A DNA stretch of 64,000 nucleotides from positions 549,487,531-549,551,530 of the forward strand of contig NC_135497.1 in assembly GCF_052857255.1 (NCBI RefSeq), written 5' to 3'. Positions 1 through 11,489 of this stretch are shown one piece after another. Under the pieces are notes generated by a model that searched no databases, had not been told where the DNA came from, and saw nothing but the letters and a program-made list of their open reading frames with translations. Positions within the stretch are counted from its first letter, which is position 1. Each line of letters starts with the position of its first letter. The position numbers were made by a program, and so were the translations under genes. The stretch is from Amblyomma americanum (taxonomy: Eukaryota; Arthropoda; Arachnida; Ixodida; Ixodidae).

Positions 1-1437
1 AGGTTAGACGGCGCCGTGCCATGCTGCCCATTAATTTCCCGGCTGCTGATGTTAGCGAGACGGGCCGGTCAGAGGCCAGGTTATTGGCGCGTTTTCCGCG
101 TTTTAAGATGGGTACAACTATGGCAGTTGGCCACTCCTGAGGGGGTGTACCGCTGCTCTATATCTCATTGAAAGCAGCGGGAAGTGCTTCACGCTCATGT
201 TTGTTTAGGTTGCGGAGCATCTGGTAAATTATACCGTCAGCGCCGGGTGCGCTGCGGCGTTTGCTGCGCTCGAGTGCTGCCTTCAACTCGTGGTAGGTGA
301 AATCTTCCGAGCAGAGCGCTCTGACTTCGGGAGTTATTGTGCACGAAATAGAGGCGGGAGAGGCGCTTGAGCTGCAGGAAGCCTGCCGACGTGTGGCGCA
401 AAATGATCTGCCAGTAGGTCCGCCAGGGCTCGTAGTCAAATGCCACGGGTAACTGCAATAGCCACGGCCGGACAACGACTGACTTCGGGCGGATGAAGCA
501 TAGCGTCAAGAATGCACTACCCTCGATGCTGGTGACGCGGATCATCCAGTGTGCAGCACGGATTTTCCCAGCTCTCTCGGCGGCGGCGCTGGGCGTGGCG
601 TCTGCATTTAGCATCCAAGCGGTTATGAATCGCCCACAGCTCGCGACGGTTAGAGCGGATGGCGCGCCGCTGTGCAACTCGACGAGCCGCACGGAACTCC
701 AGCCGTTGGATGTCCAGCACAGGGGTGCCAACTGGAAAAACGCATTTGACGGTGGCCTCGCGTGTGCACTGTGCTATGTGATTGAGAAAGTTGCCTTGAG
801 GCGAATCACCTGCACAGAGTTCGCCAAAGCGCGCCCACTGCACAACACTAGATTCCAGAGTGAGAACATCCTGTCGACGTGGGAGTGATACCAATAGGGA
901 ACTGATCCGAGCCTTGTGTATCCGGAAGGCTGGACCAGGCTAAATCGGATGCACATCGATCGGAGGCCATTGTGAGGTCGGCAGCTGCAGTGGGAGTAGG
1001 TCGGACGAATGTGGGGCTGCCTGTGTTGAGTAGAAACCGACCGATGAGGTTGATGGCATTCAAAATGTCCTGACCACGGCGGTCTTTCCACCATCACCCC
1101 ACACAGTGTGGTGACCATTAAACTCGCCACAAATGACGCATTCACTTCCAAGACAGTAGACGAGGCGCGAGAAGCAGCTGGCATCCCACCTCCCACGCCC
1201 TTCACCTGGGCGCACACACACGCTGGCGATGGCTGTGTCAGTGCCACCAACGCGAATTTTGATAGCCGCGCACTCAATTATGTTGTTGCACAGGTCGGAC
1301 ACATCTGTGGGCGCATGTGGCACATTGCGACGAACATAAAACGCCCCATGAGGCTGGCCGGAAGGGTGAGTCATGTTGTGTTGGGTTTAATGGCACATAG
1401 GCAGCCAAGGCCATCATGCGCCAGGCTAAAGGTATAG
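1..1437 (-). pseudogene. LINE ORF2 fragment: AP-endonuclease and start of reverse transcriptase
   Basis: On the minus strand about 1374-850 reads as the C-terminal half of an APE-type endonuclease, including the acidic GEFNGHHTVWGD block (family form GDFNAHH) and, in a second frame, the GSDQFPI block (family form GSDH.PI). About 475-1 reads as the start of a reverse transcriptase: the segment FTYHELKAALERSKRRSAPG followed by ADGI, then a PVSLTSAAGKL block. At least two frameshifts and an in-frame TAG near 158-160 make it non-coding now. The domain order and the RNase-H LINEs nearby suggest the I/Jockey group. It runs off the left edge. The missing N-terminus of this ORF2 probably lies at 7380-7450, beyond the inner LINE (inference). 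Confidence 0.8.
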
Positions 1438-1784
1438 AATAGGTTTCGTGCAGAATGTTTACAAATTAGAAATATTATCGATGGGGTAGATGGCCTAATA
1501 TATTGTACTATCTAGTTATAACATAGGCAAAGAAATTTGGAAAAGATTAACTGTAAAAGCTTTAAATTAGGTCAGGTAGCCTCAGCGCCTATCCTTGGCT
1601 GGGCTAGGATCCTGAGGCTCCCAAGCAATCAAAGAAAGACCTCAGCCTTCTTCTCGGGGATGAAAAAATAGCTGAAGGTATATAATGTTATAAAGGGAGA
1701 CAGTGGTTCAAAATGTACAGTTTTTCAAGTACGCCTGCTTCATTTAAAAAGCTCAAAATAGAAGGTATGTTAACAATGGCATTA
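1438..1784. other. 3' tail of the inner LINE and junction with the outer LINE
   Basis: AT-rich sequence between the end of the inner LINE's ORF2 and the outer LINE's endonuclease. It most likely holds the inner LINE's 3' untranslated region. I could not find a clean poly(A) tract or a target-site duplication that fixes the junction, so the boundary near 1440-1560 is approximate. Confidence 0.4.
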
Positions 1785-3790
1785 TCATGTAAGAGCAGTG
1801 TTGATGAAAAAAATGCATCCGTTATAAAATTGAGTAAAATTCTTTTTTCTTAGTTTTTCCAGTTTCACACAAGAGAATAAAATGTGGTTAACCGTGAGAG
1901 GTTTGTCTTGTTTTTTTAGAAGGGAGTTGTGCGTAAGGTGCGTGTGGCCTATTCGAAGACGGCATAAAATCGCTTCCTTGAAACGTTCTTTGTGCACGGA
2001 TGACTTAAATTCACCTAGAACTGGTTTTACCAAGTGTAGTTTATTATTTACTTCATTGCTCCAAGCCGGCTGCCATTCTTTCCTTAGTTTCCTTGCTACT
2101 AATTTCATGCAATCATTAAACGGTATAATTACTTTTTTTATTTCCTTGCCACGAGCTTTAGCAGCACACACATCTGCTTTCTCATGGCCTTTTATTCCCA
2201 CATGACTCGGGACTCAGCACAGTTTTTATTTTGTCCTTGAGCTGTGGCAGTTACTATGTTGCGTATGATGTAACCAAGCAGAGGGGTTCTAGCATTTTAA
2301 GAATGCAGAGCTGTAAGTACACTTAAAGAGTCTGTGTAAATAATAGCATTTTTGAGGCTCTCACTTAGTATTTTTTTCATGGCCACACAAACTGCGTAGC
2401 ACTCCGCGGTGAAGATGAACACTGTGGTAGTCTTACTATTTCCTCCGAATTCCCTCGCACCACTGCGCTTACGCAACTATCTGTTTTTGATCCACCAGTA
2501 TAAAATTCGGTAAAACTGCTGTATTTTTCTTCAAGGGCACGGAATTCTTGTATTATAAGTTGCTGTGGAGTTTGTTTTTTACTGAAATGTGTAAGAGTGA
2601 AGTCACAGATTGCAGGAAAATTGTACCATGGAGGCAGTGGACCTCGTCTTCGAGCAATGCCAGATAATGCATCCATTACGCCGAGGTTTTGGCGCATCTT
2701 TTGAAAACGCAGAAGTGGCCTTATAGCTAATGGTTTGCTGTTAGTGTTCTAGATGGACACTTTGTGACTATTTGGTGACAGACATATTTATGTAGTGTAC
2801 AGATTTTTAAAACGCACGAGCATGTGAGCATGGTTCTTCTCTCTAAGTGATGGTTCGTTGGTTTCCACATAAAGACTGTTTTTGGGTGACGTCCTGTATG
2901 CACCGGTGGAAGGACGCAAATTTAAATTGTGTATTGGGTCTAGCCGGTTAAGGTACGATTGCCTCGCTGATCCATAAACTATGCACCATAACATAATGTC
3001 GAGCGTACTACACACCGATGAATCTGTAAAAGACAAGTCCTATCGGAATCCCAGTGTTTTCGTGAAAGTACTTTCAGTATTCAACTATTTAATACTTTTA
3101 GTATTTAAGAGATTTAGAAGCTTTATTTTGAGAGTGTTTATGTGTGGTAGGATTGTGAGCTTTTTGTCATAAGTTATTCCTAGAAATTTGTGCTCATCTT
3201 TAATCGGTAGTGCGACTTCATTTAGATACAGGGTGGGATCAGTGTGCAGTGCTCTTCTAAGAGAGAACAGAATAGCTACTGACTTTTGCGTACAAAACTT
3301 GAAGCCATTTTTGTCTGCCCATGCTGTTAGCTTGTTCACTGTCAGCTGTATTTGCCTCTCACATGATGTAACGCTAGAGGCTGTGCAAGCAATCCGGAGA
3401 TCGTCGACATAGACTGAATACATGATAGACTTTGGAATTATTTTTGCTAGGGAATTTATTTTTACTATTAAAAGCATAGTGCTTAAAATTAACCCCTGGG
3501 GCAAGCGTTCTCTTGAATGAAATTTTTAGAAAGAGTGGCACCTAGGCATACTTGAAATGAATGGTTGGTCAGAAAGCCACTGAAGCATTTTAGCATTCTA
3601 CCGCGGATAAAGAAGTCTCCAAGGTCCCGCAGTATGCCAATCCTCCATGTGGTGTCATAGGCTTTCTCTAAATCGAAAAAGACCTTTAGGCAGTGTTGCT
3701 TGTGTATAAATGCTTCTCGGACTGTGTTCTCTAGGCGGACTAGGTGGTCGGTTGTAGAGCACGCCTTTTTAAACCCACACTGATGGATGT

Positions 3791-3925
3791 CAAAAAGATA
3801 CTGCAAAATGGCATTTTTCTGGGCCAGTTGGTATGAATCCATGATTTGGGCCAGCATGAACTTTGGGACTCTCTTCGTTTGTGTCCCAAAGTTCATGCTG
3901 GCCCAAATCATGGAGCCAAAAAGAT
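3791..3925. repeat. 126-bp in-frame insertion in LINE RT with 9-bp flanking repeats
   Basis: The 9-mer CAAAAAGAT occurs at 3791-3799 and again at 3917-3925, exactly 126 bp apart, so the extra segment adds 42 codons without changing frame. In RT families the motif before this point (ending LLQSRDLF) is normally followed directly by the HQCGF block, which here comes only after the insert. The repeats look like a target-site duplication of a small mobile sequence. A slippage or templated-insertion origin is also possible. Confidence 0.75.
3841..3911. repeat. Perfect 28-bp inverted repeat, 15-bp loop
   Basis: Positions 3841-3868 and 3884-3911 are exact reverse complements, separated by 15 bases. 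The palindrome forms the core of the 126-bp insertion and stays open in the RT reading frame on both arms. Confidence 0.95.
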
Positions 3926-5526
3926 CACGGGATTGTAATAGAAACATTAATCTAATGTTAAGGACGCTTTCAAAGGATTTGGGAAGTACGGTTGTTAGGG
4001 CTATAGGCCTGTAATTGCCAGGGGAGGTAGGTACCTTTCCCGGCTTCAACAATGGTTCAATAACGGCTTTTTTCCAAGCCTTCGGTATCTCTCCTGATAA
4101 CCATATTTTGTTAAAAAATTTCAGAAGCGAGTCTACAGCTGGTTCGAAGAGGTGGGCGAGCATTTCGTAATGGACTTCATCTGGTCCTGGTGCAGTCTGT
4201 TTACCGGAAGAAAGTACGCTGTTAATTCCTTGTAGTGTATTTGGGCTATTATATGCTTCGTGAGCACTGCCCTTTATCGGCATTCTTTCTTTTTCGGCTG
4301 TGTTTTTATATTTTAAAAATGATTTAGTATAGTGAGAGGAACTTGATACAGTAGAAAAATGCTCACCCAATGAGTCAGCTTGTTCTTTGATATTTGTCTG
4401 TGCACCAGGGGCTGTCAGAAGAGGAACTGTGAACGGAGAGTAGCGGCCATCCAGTTTGTGTACTGCCTCCCACATTTTTTTCGACGAGACTTGGCTCTTT
4501 ATCGAGGAAATGAAACGCTGCCAAGATGATTTTTCCGTCATTTCGACGTATGTACCCAGCTTTTGCTCTTGCTTTTTAAAGTTTTTAAGGTCCTCCTGTG
4601 TGGGGTAGCGGCGAAATATACCCCAAGGTTTTTTGTTGTTCTTTTTTCTTCTTTGCAATCTCGTGCACACCAGACTTTATGGTTGCGTTGTATTATTCCT
4701 GAAGATTGGGGGAGAGCCATGTGTGCGGCAGCAAGAATAAAATTTGTGAACTTTTCATTTATTTCTTTTACGTTAAGATTTTCTAACGCAATCTTTTCAA
4801 ACGTGGCTGCTGTTCTAAAGAGCTGCCAGTCTGCTAAACTGAGCTTCCAACGCCTTGGTTTGGTCGGGGTGACTGATGGTGGGGATAACAGGCAAATTTC
4901 AACAGGGAGATGATCGCTTCCATATGGATGGTCTAAAACAACCCATTTAAAATCGCTAAAACTGATGGAGAGCTAAAATACAAATCTAAAACACTCATTT
5001 TTCGTGAAGTAGGGGAGCAATAATTAGGTTTACCGGTGTTCAATAAACAAATATTGTTGGATAGTATAAAATCCTCAATAACCTGACCTCTGCTATCGGT
5101 TTTCTCGCTGCCCCAGAAACAAGAGTGTGCATTGAAATCGCCAATCATCAAGCATGGCTCCTGGAACTATTCTAAAAGGTTCTCGAATTCATGTTGTGTT
5201 ACATCGAGATGTGGTTGGTGATATATGCTACAAAGTGTAATGGTTTTGTAACCAACCACAGTGGCTGCTACGGCTTCAAATCTAGTTTTCAGTTCGATCT
5301 CGCCAGCTGCTACTCCAGGTTGCACAATGATGCCTACACCCCCCGAGATTCTGCTCGCCCCCTCTCAGTCACGGCGGAAGACAGTATACTTCTTTACCAC
5401 CTTTGTGTGCTGAGGGCCTCGATTGGTTTCCTGCACACATAAAGTATTAGGTTAAATTGTGTTTAAAATGTCTTTTATGTGGTTATAGTTATTTTTGAGA
5501 CCTCTGCAGTTCCAGTGTATTATGAA

Positions 5527-6695
5527 AGCCATCTTAATGTTGTGTGCGTGTGTGCAGATGAAATTAGATTAACTTTGATTTGGCCCCGTCGCCTGAGCAG
5601 AGGCGCTGGACGACCGTGCAGGACGCACGCTGACTTTCTAGTTAGACCTCGACCTGTGGGAAGAGGTCTTGAGGCCCGCTGACCCGGGGGTCTGCGCAGC
5701 CTGCTTTGGGTTTGGCGGAGTATAGTGTTAGCTACTCCACCAGGGGGCGCGGATGGCCCTGCCATAGGCCCACTGCGTGCGGCCTGGACAGGTGCCGAAG
5801 CCTGGTGTGATGCGCCGTGCCCACGCAACACATCGGCGAAGTTTGTTTTTGCAGTGGAGGAGAATCTGTTTGTTTCGGCGTATCGCCTTCTTGCTTCCTT
5901 GAAAGAAATGTATTCAGTGGCTTTCAGAGTAATTATTTCTTTTTCTTTCTTCCAGGACGGACAAACCCTGGAGTATGCAGCATGGTCTCCTTCACAATTT
6001 GTGCACCGCGGGGCAGCAACCTATTAATCTGACTGATGGTCCTTCGAAGAGCATTTCGCGCAAGTTTTGCTGCCGCGACAACTCTGTGAGCCGTGGCCGA
6101 ACCTCTGGCAATTGAAACATCCGCGTGGGTTGGGCATATATGGCCTTACATTTATTTTCAGGTACCCGACTTCAATGCTTTCAGGTAGTGTGTTGGTGTT
6201 GAAAGTGACGATCAGGTGTTTCGTATCTATTTCCTTGTTATCCTTCCGGATCTTTATCCGCTGAACATTTATGACAGCTTTGTCGGCAAGGCATTCGAGC
6301 ATTTATTTTTCGGAGAGGTGAACAAAATCAATTTCTGATATGACGCCTTGGACTGTGTTCAAAGATCGGTGTGACGTGATGGAGACAGGAATCTCCCCTA
6401 TCGATACAATGTTTGCAAGTTTCGAGTGCTGCATAGTGTCACGTAGTTCGAGCAGTAAGTCTCCACTAGCCATTTTTGATACCTTGTACCCAAAGCAGAA
6501 GGTATCTGTCAGGCTCTTTGCTACCAGGAACGGGGAAATCAGTATTGCTTGTTTTTCTTCAGCTTTGCTATGAATAAATGAAATTTTGGGAATGACACTT
6601 TTCTTTAAAAAAAAGTCATCGTTCCGCGCTCTTTTTAGAGAGCGATCAGGTTTGGAATGAAAGGGAGCCATAAAAAAATTTAGTTTTTCAGTCAC
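5527..6695 (-). pseudogene. Inner LINE ORF1 (gag-like, zinc knuckle)
   Basis: Likely start is MAPFHSKPDRSLKR near 6668. The middle carries a CCHC knuckle, CFNCQRFGHGSQSC, then CAKCSS, the nucleic-acid binding part typical of I/Jockey ORF1. The C-terminal part has the family-typical KKEKEIITLK stretch and a run rich in Arg, Pro and Gly. An in-frame TAA at 6303-6305 and a frameshift near 6020 interrupt it. ORF1 ends within a few bases of the ORF2 start, as in bicistronic LINEs. Confidence 0.8.
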
Positions 6696-6699
6696 GGTG

Positions 6700-7340
6700 C
6701 ACGCCTACCGCCATGCACGGAGCCCAACAAGGGGACGGGACAGGAACTTGCACGCAAGTCCTGCCCACGCCAGCTGTACACCTCAACTAAGACCAAATAT
6801 GACGAAACCCAGAGTAGTTCGCCACACAAGGTTAACCCTAGCCGCCCATTAAGAAAGGAAAAAAAAACGGGAAACGAGGAGGAGACAGGACAGTAGTCAG
6901 AAAGTAGATAGGAAAGTAAAAGATGGAGAGGAGGACAGGAAAAGGCGACTGCCGATTTCCCCCGGCCGGGTCAGGCCAGAGGTGCCGTCTACAGGGGCCT
7001 GGGGCAAAAGTGGTGTGTTACCGCCGCCGAGGGGCCTTTAAGGTCCAAACGCTCGGCATCGGCTCAACCACCAGGATCCCCTTTTCCCCGGACACGGCTA
7101 GGCGCGGGTGCTCGGGTCCTTGGTGATGCAATGTTCACCATCATACCCCTGCGGGGATGTCCATGCGGATGCTCGGGAACCCGCGGTGTCGCCACTCATC
7201 AGCGCCTGCAAGCTGCAGGCGCCCCCCTGCGGGGAGGTCCGAAGGGTGATTGCATGCAGTCCATGCATGGCGCGTCGTTACAGTAATTAGCCGCGCACTC
7301 AGTGGCACTGCTGTGACCCGTACGTGTATCCTGCAAGGTC
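6700..7340 (-). other. GC-rich 5' leader of the inner LINE
   Basis: No supported ORF. GC-rich sequence with an A-rich patch near 6850-6870 lies just upstream of ORF1 on minus and is presumed to be the 5' untranslated/promoter region. The upstream edge is set only by where the outer LINE's coding sequence resumes. Confidence 0.5.
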
Positions 7341-7379
7341 ACATCCTCGGCACGTCACGTCGTAACTGCAGCGGGGAAG

Positions 7380-7450
7380 ATGTCCCGCCGTGCAGTTCAG
7401 CTTGTCGGCGGCGCAGTGAGTTGTAATGCCACTGCACGACTGGTGCTAGC
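7380..7450 (-). pseudogene. Outer LINE ORF2 start
   Basis: On minus the frame reads VVQWHYNSLRRRQAELH, a degraded form of the LINE endonuclease opening (family form I.QWNCRSL...). It follows directly after the outer ORF1 end at 7480. The next part of the endonuclease is found at about 1374, on the other side of the inner LINE. Confidence 0.55.
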
Positions 7451-7479
7451 CATATGTCGGGATAGTTCCTGCTGAGCTT

Positions 7480-8520
7480 CTAAGGCTGCCGCGCGCAGCT
7501 GTGCTGGGGAGGTTGCGGGAGTTGGTCCATCAGGGCGCGAACAGCAGCAGTGAGGGCGGCGACGACTGCGTCGCGTTGATCAGGTTCGGCCTGTTTCTCA
7601 GGCGCAGCTCTGTGCTGGTAAGCCACTACGTCGCCAAAGGAGCGCGGAGCACGACTGTCAGAGGAAGTGGAGCTGTGTGCAGCAGCAGCAGCGCTGCATG
7701 GCTCATGAGTGGGCACATTGGAGGTGCGGGCACAGTTGCGTGCAGTGTTTTCAGCGGCTGTCGACGCTGGCCTGGGTTTTGGGATCGGCGTCAGTTTCGT
7801 TTGCGCTGCAGACAGCCGCAGCCGCCTGTTGTCTGGTTGTTGGATTCTCAGCTGTGACGAGCACTACTGCGATAGTGCGCTCTTCTTGCCATCGAGGGCA
7901 GCGAGGTTCGGTTGGGACGTGCAGCGAGGCTTGTCTGCTTCACAACGTGATGTGTGCTGATCTTTTCCGCAACGTATAGACATCGCGGTTTGGCTTTGCG
8001 GGCAGCGGTGGCGTGATCGAATCTGCCGCACTGCAGGCATTGAAGAGGTCGGGGTAGTCGAGCCCGCACTGCTCTTCGTAGCCTGAATAGCGCCACTTCC
8101 TGCGGAGGCGCGCTGCCTGAGAATCGGCGAATGGTATCAGTTCCTCTGCGGGAACATCCGAGAAAGGGAATGTTGCTCTCGATGCCAGCCATTATATCCT
8201 CTTCTTTAAAAGTGCGGTCAACCCTGAATCGGAGGCCAGAGCATGTGTGTCCGCCTGCTTCTTTCGGGGGCACTTTCACGCTGCAAATTGTGTCGATTGC
8301 GAGAAGCGGCTCGGGATCAGCTGCAGCGTTGATATCGACCGCAATTACGTTGCGCCGCCGGTTCACCCGCACGGCTTTGACGGCGGGTTCTTTGCTGAGG
8401 GCTGCAGCAACAGCGTCCTTTGAAACGGACAGCAGGTTGGTCTTCCTGCCCGCTGGGTAATAGAGAATGGTTGCGCTTCTCAGTTTTGTTTTGACTTGCG
8501 ATTGGGCAGAGAAACGAGCA
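7480..8520 (-). pseudogene. Outer LINE ORF1 (gag-like)
   Basis: Minus-strand frame from about 8520 reads through an ORF1 N-terminal domain (SATILYYPAGRKTNLLSVSK, then VRVNRRRNVIAVDINAAAD and GLRFRVDRTF) into a decayed zinc knuckle, LQCLQCGRFDHATAA, in which the last Cys is lost. A second piece at 7716-7480 is the low-complexity C-terminus rich in Gln and Pro. A frameshift lies near 7850. The family differs from the inner LINE's ORF1. Confidence 0.7.
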
Positions 8521-8529
8521 GCAGACGGG

Positions 8530-9000
8530 CCGAGGAATTGAGATTCTCTGAATGGTCGATGGGGGGGGGGGTGTAGAAGGGGGGATGAAATAAAGGGAGA
8601 GCACAGCCCTATAACTGTCTCCTTTATGAAGGGAACACCGCAACGGGGCTGCGCAAGGGAGAGGGATTAAAGAAATAGATGAGAGGAGGGGGTAATGACA
8701 GGCTGAGGGAGACTGGCAGATAGTAAGGCGCCCGCAATATTAATTAAGAGGGCGATGGATGTAATAAACTAGAACTTCTAGTCCGAGTGGCAGTTGAGAC
8801 ACGCACTGTGTGGAGCTCAGCCGCGCACTGCGAGCAGCGCGCAAGGAGATGGTCGGCCGCGGTGATTGGGCTTCCAAGCCGCGCGGACCCGAGGGAGCAC
8901 GACACGGCGCAGCCAATAGGGGAAGAGCAGCGGGGGTACGCTGAGTGAGATGCTGGAAGATGAAGCTTTTGGGTGTCGGCCGATGCGTCACGGGAACAGG
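8530..9000. other. No gene seen; GC-rich repeat-like sequence
   Basis: A poly(G) run (8561-8570) and purine-rich sequence are followed by GC-rich sequence with no credible ORF. It could be part of an LTR or of the unit that forms the hairpin just to the right. Nothing decisive is visible. Confidence 0.4.
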
Positions 9001-9001
9001 A

Positions 9002-9374
9002 GGCGGCGGCAAGAAGCAGATGGGCCCAGGGTTGAGGTTGGGGAGGCAGCCGAGTGCTCTGCCACCCTCAGTTCACACGGGCGCTCGCACCTGCCTGGGA
9101 CTGCTCCAATGCGGCCGAACCCGCAACACCACACCTCAAAAACAGCATTACAGGAGATAGATGAAGACTCTCCGAATGTGAGCGCCTTCCTCCCTCCCAT
9201 TCGGAGAGTCTTAATTTCTCTCCTGTAATGCTGTTATCGTGGTGTGGTGTTGCGGGTTCGGCCGCATTGGAGCAGTCCCAGGCAGGTGCGAGCGCCCGTG
9301 TGAACTGAGGGTGGCAGAGCACTCGGCTGCCTCCCCAATCTCAACCCTGGGCCCATCTGCTTCTTGCCGCCGCC
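9002..9374. repeat. 177-bp near-perfect inverted repeat (foldback)
   Basis: Arm 9002-9178 is the reverse complement of 9198-9374 with only a few mismatches, and the spacer is 19 bp. The arms contain no coding domain. The structure ends about 120 bp left of the Harbinger terminus and is not part of that element's terminal repeats. Confidence 0.92.
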
Positions 9375-9492
9375 GAGGTCAGGCGCGCGCGTTGCAGACG
9401 ACGCAGCAGTGAGGGAGCGGAGGCGATTGGGCCGCTCCGGCTCTTCGGGAGGAGGGGCTTGGTTTGTGTTTGCGCCCATGCTGGTTGCCTTA

Positions 9493-9545
9493 TACCGCAT
9501 TTACACGGGCACCCTTAACCATGGTCAAGTAAACTGCGGTTACCC
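9493..9545 (+). repeat. Harbinger left terminal inverted repeat
   Basis: About 50 bp alignable to the reverse complement of 20010-20061 with scattered mismatches. It begins TACC, directly after TTA. Confidence 0.9.
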
Positions 9546-9609
9546 TTAACTATAGTTAGCCGCGCCCACACGGAAAGCCAAACTGTAGTTACGCCACTAA
9601 CCGTAGTTA
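9516..9609. promoter_or_regulatory. Left subterminal palindrome array TAAC-N4-GTTA
   Basis: Four matches to TAAC-N4-GTTA start at 9516, 9547, 9580 and 9598; the first and third carry one mismatch. The first lies 23 bp in from the transposon tip. Likely binding sites for the element's own Myb-like protein (inference; Harbinger Myb proteins are known to bind subterminal DNA). They also sit directly upstream of the Myb gene start and could serve in its promoter. Confidence 0.65.
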
Positions 9610-11489
9610 CCGTAAACCGAGCTGGCTAACCTCCGTTTGCGCTTAACCGACAAAATGGCGGCGTCCGTGGAAGGCATGGAGGCAGCAGCAGCAGTGTCGC
9701 AGCAATCGTCCTCCCAGAGGCGTGCCAACTGGCCTGATGTAACAACAGCGGCTTTGATTCGCATCTGGGAGGACCAGCTACCCGCTCTGCGGGGAAATAC
9801 GCGCAATGCGCGTATATACGCTGCCATGGCGGCGGAGCTGAACGCCGGGCTAGCGCCGGGCGAAGGCCCCTACACTGCAAAGCAGGTCAAGCAAAAAATG
9901 GATAATCTGAACAAAAAATACCGGTAAGTGCTATCTTTACTCTCATTGCATTGCTCACCTAGCGCTGTTTTTATGGCGCGACGTCAGCCCCACGTGTGCG
10001 GCAGCAGTGTGTTGGTTCAGCAACGTGCAAACTTTTCGCCGTCGTCGCGTATTGTTTACCTCGCGAGCGCCCAAGATGTTTCAATTATGTATGTACTGAT
10101 ATAAGAACTGAACAACGAGTGCCGTGTGACGGGAGCAGCGTATGTTACACAGCGCCAGTCCGTTTTTTTTCTTCGTAAACTGCGTAGTTGTTGGCCTAAC
10201 AAAAGATGACACATACCCACACTGGGGGATCGCCAAGAATCGGGTGGCTATTCACCTGTACTGAGTTAATAAAAAAGAAAAGCACCTTTTCGTCTTCGTT
10301 TGTGTACGCGTGCATGCACCGCTCTGCATGCAAACTTTGTCTTTCTCATTTTCGGGGCAGCTGTTGTCGTTCAAAGCTTTTGTTTCAAACTGACAGAGCG
10401 CTGTACATAGTGACCTTGCCATACAGCCGCCAGCACGCATGGCAGCACGCATGGTCAGCGTTGTGATCATTACTTATCTCCTATTTAACTTGCACTGATT
10501 GATTGGCAGGCGAAATTCTCAGTCAATCAACTTCCGCTCAAGTGTAAGCATTGCGTGCAGAACCGAATACACGTGCTTCAAAATTTCACTCTTTTTTTTT
10601 CTGAGTTAAGGTGTCTTTATAGAGTGCTCGGGTACTTCTGGCTACCAGCTAAGGTAACAGTTCAGCAAATTTCTCGATTTTCTGAAATATATAACTTTAG
10701 GCCTCACTGGCCTACTATGCAGATATTGCTAGAATGCTATCAGCTGAACCAATCACTTGAAAAGCTCCAACTGGTGCAGTTAAGTGACATTTTCACCAGT
10801 ACCTGCCAGTTGGTACCTGCATATTGATGTAACATTTGTCTTAAGTACCAGTGTTCACAGGAAGTTTGATGGCCTAAAGAGATCACCAAGAGCACATTTA
10901 TTATTGAAATCATTTCTATCTTTCCAGGCAGCTGAGACGAACTGGAACTGCCACTGGCTCTCCTGGTGTCCCGTGGCAGTTCTACTGGCAGCTGCACAGT
11001 TTCCTCGGCAGCCTACCCATCAATGATGATGGGCGGGTCGAGGAAAGTTTGGAGGTAATTTACAATTTCAAACATTACCCATTATTAGACTGCTCAGTCA
11101 CTGTGGAATTCCATCGCTATGAATTTTTTAAATGTACAGAATACTGCACAAGGCACGCCGGCTGCGGATACTAGAGAACTGAGTACAAAAGGGAGGGAAG
11201 AGGTTGCACAGAAAAAAACGACACTTGTACAACCATGGTTGTCAGGCAAGCGCGTACAAAAGGTTCTTAACCCACAGCAGTTCAATCCAAAGTGTCATAC
11301 TGCAGTTACCACCTCATCTCTATCTACTTTGGTTCATTGGTTTGGCCTCTTGCCAAGGTTATATACCAAGTTGTACGTAGTTGATTACTTGTAATCTGTT
11401 ACTTGTAATTGAATACATTTTATGTAATTTTGTAATCAAGTACTTTTTCAGACTAACATTACGGGTTATATAGTTATCCTTTATTTTTA

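Larger units (their letters stand above)
1785..5532 (-). pseudogene. Inner LINE ORF2: endonuclease, reverse transcriptase, RNase H
   Basis: The start at 5532 is an ATG followed by the typical LINE opening MAFIIHWNCRGL. The endonuclease shows MIGDFNAHSCFWGSE (near 5150-5105) and VLDLYFSS. The RT (about 4670-3085) shows the PISLT-like block YRPIALTTVL, QCGFKKACSTTDHLVRLE, the motif A block FFDLEKAYDTTW and the catalytic YVDDL near 3415. RNase H follows with FTEFYTGGSK (near 2510) and GIKGHEKAD (near 2195), then the C-terminal CRLRIGHTHLTH block. Several frameshifts separate these blocks. The protein would nick target DNA and reverse transcribe its RNA. The RT palm is broken by a 126-bp in-frame insertion, described separately. 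Confidence 0.85.
1450..7340 (-). mobile_element. Near full-length I/Jockey-type LINE inserted in another LINE
   Basis: Reading on minus from about 7340: a GC-rich leader, ORF1 with a CCHC knuckle (6695-5527), then ORF2 with endonuclease, RT and RNase H (5532-1785) and a short 3' tail. The order ORF1, EN, RT, RNH is that of I-group LINEs. Total length near 5.9 kb fits a complete element. Both ORFs have stops or frameshifts, so it is not active. It separates two parts of a different LINE (ORF1 at 7480-8520 and endonuclease at 1-1437), which implies a nested insertion. End positions are approximate. Confidence 0.75.

Noticed and set aside
7100..7300. Hammerhead ribozyme in the inner LINE leader (CTGATGAG word on minus)
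   Set aside because: The matching GAAA arm and stems are not present at a workable distance.
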